From the NCBI GenBank assembly GCA_039812465.1, contig JBDIAS010000090.1, forward strand, positions 1 to 12,847: 12,847 nt of DNA, given 5' to 3'. The position numbers and the translations under genes were made by a program. Every line of letters starts with the position of its first letter. Positions within the stretch are counted from its first letter, which is position 1. Positions 1 through 6,439 of this stretch are shown here, piece after piece. The stretch is from Austwickia sp039812465 (GTDB taxonomy: Bacteria; Actinomycetota; Actinomycetes; Actinomycetales; Dermatophilaceae). The notes under the pieces are model-generated. The model was not told the DNA's origin and did not search any database. It saw only the letters and a list, made by a program, of their open reading frames with translations.

Positions 1-1017
1 CCGTGGGATCTGGACCGGACTCGCGGCGGCTACCGCCGGGTGGTTCCCGAGCAGGGCGGGTCGAAGCGCGAGGAGGGGTTCTCTACCGGCAACGCCGACG
101 ACCTCTATCGGCTCTGGGGGCAGGTGAAGCGCCTCGACCCCGACACGGTGATCGTCATGTCGGCCGACCACGTGTTCGCCCTCGACCTGCGCGACGTGAT
201 CGACGCGCACCGGGCGGCCGGGGCGGAATGCACCGTCGTCACCGCGGAGGTGTCCCGGCAGGAGGCCACCCACAAGGCGGTCGTGACGGTCGGCCCTGGC
301 GGGAGAGTGACCTCGATCGACTACAAGCCGGAGCGCACCGAGACGACGACTGTGTTGACGGAGATCTTCGTGTACGACGCCGCGGTGCTCGGCGACGGGT
401 TGCGCGAGCTGAGCTCGGCCCGGCGCAAGGAGCTGGGCGGGGCGGCGGACGAGCACGACAGCGGGCTGGGCGATTTCGGGGAAGAGTTGCTGCCGTGGTT
501 CGTGGCCCGCGGCACGACGTACGCGTTCCCGATGGACGGGTACTGGCGCGACGTCGGACGCATCGAGTCCTACCTTGGCGCACACCGCGACCTGCTCGCC
601 GGCCGGATCGACGCCTTCACGCACGAGCGCATGCCGATCCTGACCCGCCGGGACCAGCGACTGCCCGCACGGGTCGACGTGGAGGCGGACGTCGACGACG
701 CCTACCTCAGCGTCGGCTGCGTCATCGGCGGAACCGTCCACCGCAGCGTCCTGGGCCCAGGGGTGGTGGTGGAACCGGGCGCGACCGTGGTGGACGCGGT
801 CATCGGCAAGGACACCGTGGTGCGCTCGGGCGCCCGTGTCCACACTGCGATCGTCGACAAGCGGTGCGTGATCGGCCGCGACGCGATGGTCGGCGCGCAG
901 CCGGCGGGCACCCGCCCCCGGGAGGGCGACATCGCCGTGCTGGGTCAGGAGGTACGGCTGAGCTCCGGAACCCAGATCGAACCCGGCGCCGCCGTCGAAC
1001 CACGCCGACGCATCTGA
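1..1017 (+). CDS. glgC: GlgC-family glucose-1-phosphate adenylyltransferase, 5' end missing
   Basis: The reading frame is open from the first base, so the N-terminus lies outside the window; 338 residues are visible and roughly 70 are probably missing. Family members join a sugar 1-phosphate to a nucleotide (ADP-glucose for glycogen in true GlgC). Seen: STGNADDLYR at visible residues 28-37, in the place of the usual GTADA segment; SADH at 54-57, with the Asp expected to bind metal; DYKPE at 107-111, matching the EKP lysine motif; DFGEELLP at 158-165; and the GlgC hallmark YWRDVG at 181-186. Hexapeptide-like repeats of the C-terminal beta-helix start near 225 (VIGGTV, VVVEPGATV, VIGKDTVV). The GNADD and YKP variants suggest a diverged paralogue, so the substrate is uncertain although the fold is clear. 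The stop TGA (1015-1017) lies in the first unit of a 20-bp tandem repeat. Confidence 0.8.
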   Translation, partial: PWDLDRTRGGYRRVVPEQGGSKREEGFSTGNADDLYRLWGQVKRLDPDTVIVMSADHVFALDLRDVIDAHRAAGAECTVVTAEVSRQEATHKAVVTVGPGGRVTSIDYKPERTETTTVLTEIFVYDAAVLGDGLRELSSARRKELGGAADEHDSGLGDFGEELLPWFVARGTTYAFPMDGYWRDVGRIESYLGAHRDLLAGRIDAFTHERMPILTRRDQRLPARVDVEADVDDAYLSVGCVIGGTVHRSVLGPGVVVEPGATVVDAVIGKDTVVRSGARVHTAIVDKRCVIGRDAMVGAQPAGTRPREGDIAVLGQEVRLSSGTQIEPGAAVEPRRRI

Positions 1018-1077
1018 ACGCTTGCTGGACGCGTCTGCGGATTGTCCGACGCTTCTGCGTGTTCGCCGACGGCTCCG
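1007..1077. repeat. 20-21 bp tandem repeat starting at the glgC stop codon
   Basis: GACGCATCTG (1007-1016), GACGCGTCTG (1028-1037), GACGCTTCTG (1048-1057) and a weaker GACGGCTCCG (1068-1077) recur at 21, 20 and 20 bases. The first unit holds the first two bases of the TGA stop. The parts between the decamers have diverged. Confidence 0.75.
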
Positions 1078-1108
1078 AGAGCTCGTGGAGAGTCCGGATC
1101 TTGAGATG

Positions 1109-1219
1109 TGTTCCGAGCGACCTACTCGATCGAAAGTTCTGTCACCTTGCGATGACAAATCGCCTGGTGACGGGCATCTCACGTGGTGAGATCAGCGATC
1201 GAGTAGGTCGCTCGGAACA
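1109..1219. repeat. Inverted-repeat element A (24-bp perfect arms, 63-base interior)
   Basis: Bases 1109-1132 are the exact reverse complement of 1196-1219. The interior holds two further hairpins. The first pairs GTCACC (1141-1146) with GGTGAC (1166-1171), with GCGAT/ATCGC (1149-1153 and 1159-1163) paired inside it. The second is ATCTCAC-GTG-GTGAGAT (1176-1192). As RNA or extruded DNA this gives a three-way junction. It starts about 90 bases after the glgC stop. No T-run follows, and no target-site duplication is visible at the ends. It may be a small non-autonomous mobile element, a structured RNA or a 3'-end processing or termination structure. Confidence 0.85.
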
Positions 1220-1328
1220 TTACGGCCCCGATCCTTCCTCGCGGGCGGGCCGGCGGACGAGTTGACGGACGCGGCTGCCGGCCAGAAACGAAGGTTCGGT
1301 CAGGATGTGGTGCCGAGCACCACGCAGA

Positions 1329-1431
1329 GGCTGACATAGCCAGAGGATGGCTCACTTCGCGGTGGGCTGACTCACCCTTAGGTGGTGTGCCACCCCACCT
1401 CTCCATAAGTCACCCTCTGGCTATGTCAGCC
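1329..1431. repeat. Inverted-repeat element B (18-bp perfect arms, extendable to 24)
   Basis: Bases 1329-1346 are the exact reverse complement of 1414-1431. With one mismatch and one G-U pair the stem extends to 1352/1408, giving 24-nt arms as in element A. The interior again has two small hairpins: GGTG/CACC at 1361-1364 and 1373-1376, and GGTGG-TGTG-CCACC at 1381-1394. Arm sequences are unrelated to element A, but layout and size are nearly the same. Confidence 0.8.
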
Positions 1432-1436
1432 CGCCC

Positions 1437-1660
1437 ACCGCGCGCCACCTGTCGGCCATGCCACCCGCCAACCGCGCCACAGCCAGTCGGGTCGCTCGCC
1501 GGTCGCCGCCCCGCCGGTCGTGTCACCCGCCGGTCGTAGCCTCGCCCACCGCGCCACCTGTCGGCCATGCCACCCACCGGCGACGGCCCCGCCAACCCGC
1601 GCCACCCGTCAGCCATGCCACCCGCCAACCGCGCCACAGCCAGACGCGTCACCCGCCACG
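1437..1660. repeat. Degenerate GCCACC-rich repeat tract
   Basis: A 45-base segment at 1442-1486 recurs at 1599-1643 with two differences, and its first 25 bases recur at 1551-1575. A shorter motif, CGCCACAGCCAG followed by ACG..TCACCCGC (1632-1656), reappears far away at 10896-10919. Translations on both strands are low-complexity and carry no domain, so I read this as non-coding. Confidence 0.7.
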
Positions 1661-1691
1661 AGGTCGGGCGGCTCGCCAGGGCCAGGCAGGC

Positions 1692-2489
1692 TCAGCACTC
1701 GGTCAGCCGGCGGTCCTCCAGCACAGGAAACTCCGCCCGCAGCCGGTCGATCTCGCCCAGGTCGACGTCGCCGACCAGCACCGTCGGGTCCGGGCCTGCC
1801 TCGGCCAACACCTGACCGTTCGGGCGCATGATCGCGCTGCCGCCGCTCATCGGCGTGCGGCCGCTCTCCCCCGCGATGCCGCAGGTCAGCAGCACCGACT
1901 GGTTCTCCAACGCGCGGGTCCGCAACTGCAGCCGGATCTCGTCGGCCCGTGCGGTCGGCCACGCGCCGGGGAGGATCAGCAGCCGCGCGCCCCGGCGGGA
2001 CAGTACGCGAAACAGCTCCGGGAAGCGCACGTCATAGCAGGTCGCGAGCCCCGTCGACACCTCCCCGCCTCCGCGCAGCGGCAGGTCCAGCACGCAGGGC
2101 CGCAGGCCCGGGCTCAGGATCTCCCGCTCGCGACCAGCTGCCCCGAACCGGTGAATCTTGCGATAGGAGGCGAGCAGCCCTCCGTCCGGGCCGACGACGA
2201 CCGCCGTGTTGTAGAGCTGCTCGCCGTCCCGTTCGATGATCGAACCGCCGTGGATCACGCACCCCAGCTGCGTGGCCAGGCCCGCGAGCAGCTCGTAGGT
2301 GGGACCCCGCAGCGGCTCCGACCGGTCGGACCAGAGTTTCGCGGCGAAGGCTCCGACGCCCCACAGTTCCGGCAGCACCACCAAGTCGACGTCCCCACTG
2401 TGGTCTCGCACGAGCCGTGCGACCTCCGCGCGGCGCGCCTCGACCGGCTCCCGGTCGTCGAAGGCGACCTGCACCAACACCACCCTCAC
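1692..2489 (-). CDS. Nitrilase-superfamily carbon-nitrogen hydrolase (omega-amidase-like)
   Basis: A 265-residue cytosolic amidohydrolase of the CN-hydrolase fold, a normal length for the family. The Glu-Lys-Cys triad is visible: E41 in LVVLPELW, K111 in SYRKIHRFG and C151 in ATCYDVRFPELFR. The short N-terminus and the CYDVRFPE nucleophile motif fit the omega-amidase / Nit2-like branch, which removes ammonia from small omega-amides; the true substrate cannot be read from sequence. The start is GTG at 2489, chosen because GAGGAG (2496-2501) lies 6 bases upstream and the protein begins with the family's MRVVLVQVAF strand. The gene follows copD-ctaG by 37 bases on the same strand, so the two are probably cotranscribed; no functional link between them is known to me. 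Confidence 0.88.
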   Translation of the reverse strand: MRVVLVQVAFDDREPVEARRAEVARLVRDHSGDVDLVVLPELWGVGAFAAKLWSDRSEPLRGPTYELLAGLATQLGCVIHGGSIIERDGEQLYNTAVVVGPDGGLLASYRKIHRFGAAGREREILSPGLRPCVLDLPLRGGGEVSTGLATCYDVRFPELFRVLSRRGARLLILPGAWPTARADEIRLQLRTRALENQSVLLTCGIAGESGRTPMSGGSAIMRPNGQVLAEAGPDPTVLVGDVDLGEIDRLRAEFPVLEDRRLTEC

Positions 2490-2495
2490 CGGCGT

Positions 2496-2501
2496 CTCCT
2501 C
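2496..2501 (-). promoter_or_regulatory. Shine-Dalgarno site of the nitrilase-family gene
   Basis: GAGGAG on the minus strand, 6 bases before the GTG start at 2489. It is the clearest ribosome binding site in the window and fixes the start. It fits a gene translated from within an operon, unlike the genes with apparently leaderless starts. Confidence 0.7.
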
Positions 2502-2526
2502 TCCGCGCCTACGATTCGCCTCTCCG

Positions 2527-4566
2527 TCACCGTCCGTGGGTCGACTCCCAGCGCTCCTCGGCGCGCCGCATCTCCTCGGCCCGCCGGGTGAGCTCGGCGT
2601 TGTACGCCTCCAGCGCCGCGTCGTGATCTCGCTCGGCCTGGCGATCCAGCCGTTTGGCGTCGTGCTCGTCGGCCCGCATCCATGCCAGCGCGGTGGCGAG
2701 CGCCAGGTACAGCATCGGGAACTCCCCGATCCCCCACGTGATCCCGCCGCCCGCCTGCTGATCGGCGAGCAGATCCGGGATCCACGGCAGGCTGAGCGTG
2801 GTGAAGAAGTCGCCCGCCAGCAGGTACGTCGCCGACATCAGCGCGACGCCGAAGAACGCATGGAAGCTCATCGTTGCGAACAGGGCGAGGAGCCGCAGCG
2901 ACGGTGGCCACCGCTTCGGGCCGGGGTCGATGCCGATCAGGGACCAGCAGAAGACGTACCCGGCCAGCATGAAGTGCACGATCATCGCCACGTGCCCGGT
3001 GTGGGTGCGCAGCGCCAACTCGAACAGCCCCGTGAAGTAGAAGATGTAGAGGCTGCCCGCGAAGTTGATCGACGCGATGATCGGGTTGCACATGAAGCTC
3101 ATCCACCGCGAGTGCGCGGTGGAGAGCAGGATCTCGCGGGGCCCCATCGTCTTGTCCCGGCGGGCGGTCAGGGTCCGCGCCGCCAGGGTCAGCGGGGCGC
3201 TCTGGGCGAGGAAGATCGGGACGCCCATCGTGAGCATCATGTGCATCAGCATGTGGGCGGAGAACTGGACCCGGCCGTAGATCGCGACGCTGCCCGACGT
3301 GGTCCAGATGAACAGCAGCCAGCCGATCATCCAGGTCACGACGCGGGCCCAAGGCCAGGTGTCCCTGCGGCGGCGCAGCCGGATCACGCCCGCGATGTAG
3401 AGCGCGATCGCGAGCACCGCGACGGAGAACCACAGCCAGTCGATGCGCCACATCGTGAACCATTCGGCGCTGGTGAGCGGGTGGTCGGGCGCCGGGTACC
3501 CGGTCAAGGCGATCGCCAGGTTCGGGTCGGCCACCGCCGAACGCGGTACGGGGGTGGGGCTGCGCGATAACCCGACACCGAGCCCGATCGCGACGCCCAT
3601 CAGGGCGATCTCAGCCACGGCGAGCCGGGCGAACGCGCCACCCATCCCCGCCGACGACGAGATCCGGGTGACGATCCGGGCGCGCATGAGAGCGCCGGCC
3701 ACGCCGAGGAGGATCAGGATGCCCACCTTGGCGACGAGCACGAGCCCGTACGGGGAGGTGATCTGCTCCGGCCCGCCCAGGCGGACCGCGCCGTTGAGCA
3801 CGCCGGAAGCCGCGATACCGGCGAAGCACCAGCCAGCTAGTACGGAGTAGCGCCGTACCACGATGCCCGCCGCGTCCCCGAGCAGCGGGCGCAGGATGAG
3901 CAGCCCGGACAGCCCGCCGGCCCAGACCGCCGCCGCTGCCATGTGCACCGCGAGAGAGTTCACGGCGGTGTCGTGGGCGAAGCTGCCGCCGGAGTGCCCG
4001 GCGAGGGCGAGCGGGAGGAACGCGACGATCGACAGCGCCGCCATCCACACCATCCCGGGCTTGGTACGCACCGTTGCGGCGCCGACCACCGCCACGAGAG
4101 CCACCAGCACGCTGATCAGGTAGACGCGGAAGAAGTCCACCGACCACACGAAGGCGGTCACCGTGCCCGGGAACGACGCGTCGCCGACCGCGATGCCGGT
4201 GACGTTGCTAATCTGCAGGAGCATCGTGGCCGTGCCGGCGACGACCCAGACCGCGCCGGTGCCCGCCGCCCAGCGACAGGCGGTTTCCCGACGTCGCGTC
4301 GAGACCGTGTCGGGGATCATGGTGCCCGCGAGCATCAGCAACCCGACGGTGAGGGCCCCGAAGGCATCATGCACGGTGCGGGCCACGGGCAGGCCCACCC
4401 GGGCGAGCGCGCCGCCGTCGGAGAACCCGACCAAGGCGTCGAAGATCCCGCCGACCGATCCCGCGGACACTAGGCCGACCAGGCCGAACGACATCACCAC
4501 GAGGGCTGGCAGCGCGCGGGGCGCGTTCCGCGTCGTCGGATCGGGGACGTCCGTCGAGGTGGCCAT
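2527..4566 (-). CDS. CopD / CtaG fusion membrane protein
   Basis: A 679-residue polytopic membrane protein. The N-terminal half is CopD-like (copper uptake/resistance family), with helices to about residue 335 and a histidine-rich core: AGHSGGSFAH (189-198) and VHMAAAAVWAGG (207-218). The C-terminal half, about 365-630, matches the caa3-type cytochrome oxidase assembly factor CtaG: SAHMLMHMMLTMGVP (436-450), THTGHVAMIVHFMLAGYVFCWSLIGIDP (521-548, quoted only as a landmark region), and FHAFFGVALM (568-577). A charged, probably coiled-coil cytosolic tail covers 632-679. Such fusions are common in actinomycetes and fit delivery of copper across the membrane for oxidase maturation. I chose ATG 4566, not the upstream in-frame ATG at 4629, because the latter would overlap the divergent gene and 4566 has a TAGGCT box 7 bases upstream. 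Confidence 0.9.
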   Translation of the reverse strand: MATSTDVPDPTTRNAPRALPALVVMSFGLVGLVSAGSVGGIFDALVGFSDGGALARVGLPVARTVHDAFGALTVGLLMLAGTMIPDTVSTRRRETACRWAAGTGAVWVVAGTATMLLQISNVTGIAVGDASFPGTVTAFVWSVDFFRVYLISVLVALVAVVGAATVRTKPGMVWMAALSIVAFLPLALAGHSGGSFAHDTAVNSLAVHMAAAAVWAGGLSGLLILRPLLGDAAGIVVRRYSVLAGWCFAGIAASGVLNGAVRLGGPEQITSPYGLVLVAKVGILILLGVAGALMRARIVTRISSSAGMGGAFARLAVAEIALMGVAIGLGVGLSRSPTPVPRSAVADPNLAIALTGYPAPDHPLTSAEWFTMWRIDWLWFSVAVLAIALYIAGVIRLRRRRDTWPWARVVTWMIGWLLFIWTTSGSVAIYGRVQFSAHMLMHMMLTMGVPIFLAQSAPLTLAARTLTARRDKTMGPREILLSTAHSRWMSFMCNPIIASINFAGSLYIFYFTGLFELALRTHTGHVAMIVHFMLAGYVFCWSLIGIDPGPKRWPPSLRLLALFATMSFHAFFGVALMSATYLLAGDFFTTLSLPWIPDLLADQQAGGGITWGIGEFPMLYLALATALAWMRADEHDAKRLDRQAERDHDAALEAYNAELTRRAEEMRRAEERWESTHGR

Positions 4567-4573
4567 GTCGGAC

Positions 4574-4579
4574 AGCCTA
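4574..4579 (-). promoter_or_regulatory. -10 box of copD-ctaG, leaderless arrangement
   Basis: TAGGCT on the minus strand (TAnnnT), 7 bases before ATG 4566, so transcription would begin at or next to the start codon. No Shine-Dalgarno is present. Any -35 would lie inside the divergent gene; none is recognisable. Confidence 0.5.
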
Positions 4580-4581
4580 GA

Positions 4582-4587
4582 TATGGT
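4582..4587 (+). promoter_or_regulatory. -10 box of the MDMPI-family gene, leaderless arrangement
   Basis: TATGGT (TAnnnT), 6 bases before ATG 4594. It sits back to back with the copD-ctaG box; two bases separate them and the whole divergent gap is 27 bases. Confidence 0.45.
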
Positions 4588-4593
4588 GAGGGC

Positions 4594-5457
4594 ATGCCCA
4601 TGCACCCGGCTGCACCCGAAGATCTGCACGGTCTCGTCGATGCCTACGCGGGCACAGCGCAGGCGGTCGTCGACCTGACGTTCTCGCTGTCAGAGGCGGA
4701 CTTCGAGCGGCCGACCCCCTGCCCTGGCTGGACCGTGAAAGACCAGGTCAGCCACGTCGTGAGCCAAGAGGCGGCGATGCTCGGGCGGTCCGATCCGCAG
4801 GTGGAGGTGCCCGACTACCCCCACGTACGGCACGACATGGCACGTCTGTTCGAGCAAGGGGTGGAGCTGCGCCGCGACCGCCCGGGCGCCGAAGTGGTCT
4901 CGGAGCTGCAGAAGGTCCTCGCAGGGCGACTGGGACGGCTGCGTGACCCCTCGCTCACCGAAGAGACGCTCGTGGATACCCCGCGGGGCCCCCGGACGCT
5001 ACGCAAGGCGTTGGAGCTGCGCGTGTCGGACATCTGGTGCCACGAGCAGGACATCCGGGAGGCCCTCGGGCGGCCCGGCAACCTGGATTCCCGCGCCGGC
5101 GCCGTGTTCGTCCAGGGCGTGATGAACCGCCTCCCCCAGATCGTGGTGGAGCGGGTCGGGTTGGAGCCGGGCAAGGTGCTCATGATCGAGTTGACCGGCC
5201 CGATCATCGCCCGCTCCGGCGTGCGCGTCGAGGTCGACGAGAGCGGCACGCCCGTCGGCCGGCTGATGTTCGCGGGCGCCTCGGACGAGACCGGCCCGAT
5301 CCCGGTGATCGGCAAGACGACGAGCCTGCAGATGTCCACCGAGGTGTTCACGCGTCGAGCGGCGGGGCGGCGCTCTACGGCGGACTCCGTGTATTCCGTG
5401 CACGGCGACCCGGAGATCGCGCGATCGTTCATGGACCATCTGGCCGTCACCCCCTGA
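4594..5457 (+). CDS. Maleylpyruvate isomerase family mycothiol-dependent enzyme
   Basis: A 287-residue soluble protein with the DinB-like four-helix N-terminal domain of the MDMPI family. These enzymes use a divalent metal and mycothiol in isomerase, transferase or detoxification reactions. Seen: PCPGWTVKDQVSHVV (42-56), the family signature with metal-ligand H54, and VSDIWCHEQDIREALGRPG (144-162). By spacing, D146 and H150 take the places of the E and H ligands of the characterised enzyme; Asp in place of Glu is a difference worth noting. The C-terminal part (about 185-287) looks like the sterol-carrier-like domain that often follows. The neighbours give no substrate clue. ATG 4594 is preferred to ATG 4600 because of the TATGGT box. 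The TGA stop lies in a 17-bp repeat that recurs downstream. Confidence 0.85.
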   Translation: MPMHPAAPEDLHGLVDAYAGTAQAVVDLTFSLSEADFERPTPCPGWTVKDQVSHVVSQEAAMLGRSDPQVEVPDYPHVRHDMARLFEQGVELRRDRPGAEVVSELQKVLAGRLGRLRDPSLTEETLVDTPRGPRTLRKALELRVSDIWCHEQDIREALGRPGNLDSRAGAVFVQGVMNRLPQIVVERVGLEPGKVLMIELTGPIIARSGVRVEVDESGTPVGRLMFAGASDETGPIPVIGKTTSLQMSTEVFTRRAAGRRSTADSVYSVHGDPEIARSFMDHLAVTP

Positions 5458-5599
5458 CCGATCCGGCGTCCGCGTCCTGACCGATCCGGCGTCGTCGTCC
5501 CGGCCCACCCAGCGTTCGCGCCATCACGGGGCCGAATCCTGACCGACCCGGCGTCGGCGGCGCCCGGCCCATCCCGGGCCGTCCTACCGATCCGAGGTC
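5454..5599. repeat. 17-bp direct repeats beginning at the MDMPI gene stop codon
   Basis: CTGACCGATCCGGCGTC is exact at 5454-5470 and 5477-5493, has one change at 5539-5555, and a weaker copy lies at 5584-5599. The first copy contains the TGA stop. Together they fill much of the gap to the next gene; no protein is visible here. Confidence 0.8.
5565..5581 (+). terminator. GC hairpin downstream of the MDMPI gene
   Basis: CGGCCC (5565-5570), loop ATCCC, GGGCCG (5576-5581) form a perfect 6-bp stem. No T-run follows, so this is only a candidate terminator of the kind seen in GC-rich actinomycetes. Confidence 0.35.
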
Positions 5600-5634
5600 T
5601 CCCGCCGCTCGGCAGGTCGAGGCTGCTCTCACGG

Positions 5635-5649
5635 CGTCTGAGTCAGACG
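5635..5649. promoter_or_regulatory. Operator-like palindrome upstream of the membrane protein gene
   Basis: CGTCTGA-G-TCAGACG is a perfect 15-bp palindrome with a single central base, 46 bases before ATG 5696. Position and symmetry suit a dimeric regulator, but no regulator gene is nearby and no clear -10/-35 pair surrounds it. Confidence 0.35.
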
Positions 5650-5695
5650 TCTCGGTCGCTCTTCACAAACGGTCGAACGCGCCGATGGGGTGGGC

Positions 5696-6295
5696 ATGAG
5701 CCTCGGTCCGCTCCCCAACGGTCCGGTCCCCGGTGGGCCGCTCCGTCGGGTGCGGACCGACACACTCAGCTACTCGACGATCACGCTGACGGGCGTCGCT
5801 GCGCTCAGCCTCCTGCTGTGGGTGGCGGCGATCACCCAGGTGGCGACCGCAGCGTCGCAGGCCGGCCGTCCCGGGTTCGAAGCGCAAGTCGTCGCCTGTC
5901 CGCAGCCGGGGGGCAACGCGGGCCGGTGCGACGTCCGCCTCACCCGGGACGGCCATCAGCTCGACGCGCACCTCGTCCGGCCCGGCTTCTACGCGCCCGA
6001 CGTCGGGGACCACCTGACGGTGACCGTGTCGCGCGAGGCCAGCACGGAGGGCCCGGCGGAGGTCACGCCGTCCGGGTCGCGCCTGGTGGTCCACACCCTC
6101 ACCTTGCTCGCGCTGGCCGTGACGTTCACGTACTGGACCGCGAGCCGGTTCCGTCGGTTCATGCGTGTGCTCGTCCCGGCGGATCCGCCCCGAACGGAGC
6201 GGCCGCCCCACGGGGAGAGCGGCGCGCTGTTCCTCGCGCTGCCCCCGGCGCGGGAGAAGTTGCCCGCCCGCAGGAGCAGGGTGCCCCGCGGCTGA
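5696..6295 (+). CDS. Two-helix membrane protein of unknown function (DUF3592-like topology)
   Basis: A 199-residue protein that I cannot name. It has a short N-terminal cytosolic part with Gly/Pro-rich turns, a first transmembrane helix at about 27-50, an extracytoplasmic domain at about 51-127, a second helix at about 129-149, then RFRRFMR and a basic, proline-rich cytosolic tail. The outer domain has two cysteines (C68 and C78) that could pair and short beta-like stretches (FEAQVVACP, RCDVRLTRDG, DHLTVTV). The topology resembles small DUF3592-type proteins, but I see no catalytic motif. ATG 5696 is used, with GTG 5690 as alternative; the G-rich stretch at 5687-5690 is a weak ribosome binding site. 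The TGA stop lies in an 11-bp repeat that recurs 15 bases later. Confidence 0.7.
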   Translation: MSLGPLPNGPVPGGPLRRVRTDTLSYSTITLTGVAALSLLLWVAAITQVATAASQAGRPGFEAQVVACPQPGGNAGRCDVRLTRDGHQLDAHLVRPGFYAPDVGDHLTVTVSREASTEGPAEVTPSGSRLVVHTLTLLALAVTFTYWTASRFRRFMRVLVPADPPRTERPPHGESGALFLALPPAREKLPARRSRVPRG

Positions 6296-6315
6296 GCCGC
6301 TTCTGGCTGAGCCGC
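6290..6315. repeat. 11-bp duplication over the membrane protein stop codon
   Basis: GGCTGAGCCGC occurs at 6290-6300 and again at 6305-6315. The first copy contains the TGA stop (6293-6295). Confidence 0.6.
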
Positions 6316-6319
6316 CGCC

Positions 6320-6439
6320 TGCTCAGGACCCGATGCCCGCCCCCTGTTTACGGCCCGAGGGCCGCCCTCTGCTCAGGACCCGACGGCCCCTCAGCCAGGA
6401 TTCATCTCCAGCCTTGCCCTGCTCGCGGTCAGGACCCGA
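6320..6439. repeat. Direct repeats ending at the glyS stop codon
   Basis: TGCTCAGGACCCGA occurs at 6320-6333 and 6370-6383, exactly 50 bases apart. TCAGGACCCGA occurs again at 6429-6439, where its first three bases are the reverse complement of the glyS stop codon. The repeats fill the gap between the convergent membrane protein and glyS genes. Confidence 0.7.
6351..6364. terminator. Hairpin between convergent genes
   Basis: CGGCCC-GA-GGGCCG is a 14-base near-palindrome in the 133-base gap between two convergent genes. It is symmetrical, so it could act on both strands; no T-run is seen. Confidence 0.35.

Larger units (their letters stand above)
1018..1691. other. Gene-free gap between convergent glgC and nitrilase genes
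   Basis: No frame here shows a recognisable protein; the open frames are low-complexity translations of repeats. The gap holds, in order, the 20-bp repeat after glgC, two large inverted repeats (1109-1219 and 1329-1431) and a degenerate GCCACC-rich repeat tract (about 1437-1660). The part around 1100-1200 is visibly less GC-rich than its surroundings. Confidence 0.7.

Noticed and set aside
1109..1219. tRNA gene (cloverleaf-like shape)
   Set aside because: The outer stem is 24 bp against 7 in a tRNA, and no TTCGA loop, anticodon arm geometry or CCA end fits.
3..1265. 420-residue plus-strand frame over the glgC gene
   Set aside because: It is an Arg/Gly/Pro-rich out-of-frame translation of a gene that has clear family motifs in another frame.
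1109..1431. Insertion sequence bounded by elements A and B
   Set aside because: The arms of A and B are unrelated to each other, no transposase lies between or near them and no target duplication is visible.
1410..1652. Small minus-strand protein with GGMADRWRGG-type repeats
   Set aside because: It is the translation of a degenerate DNA repeat, without a ribosome binding site or any conserved domain.
1692..5457. A metabolic cluster linking nitrilase, CopD/CtaG and the MDMPI enzyme
   Set aside because: Only two of the three are on one strand, and no known pathway joins them; close spacing alone does not show joint function.
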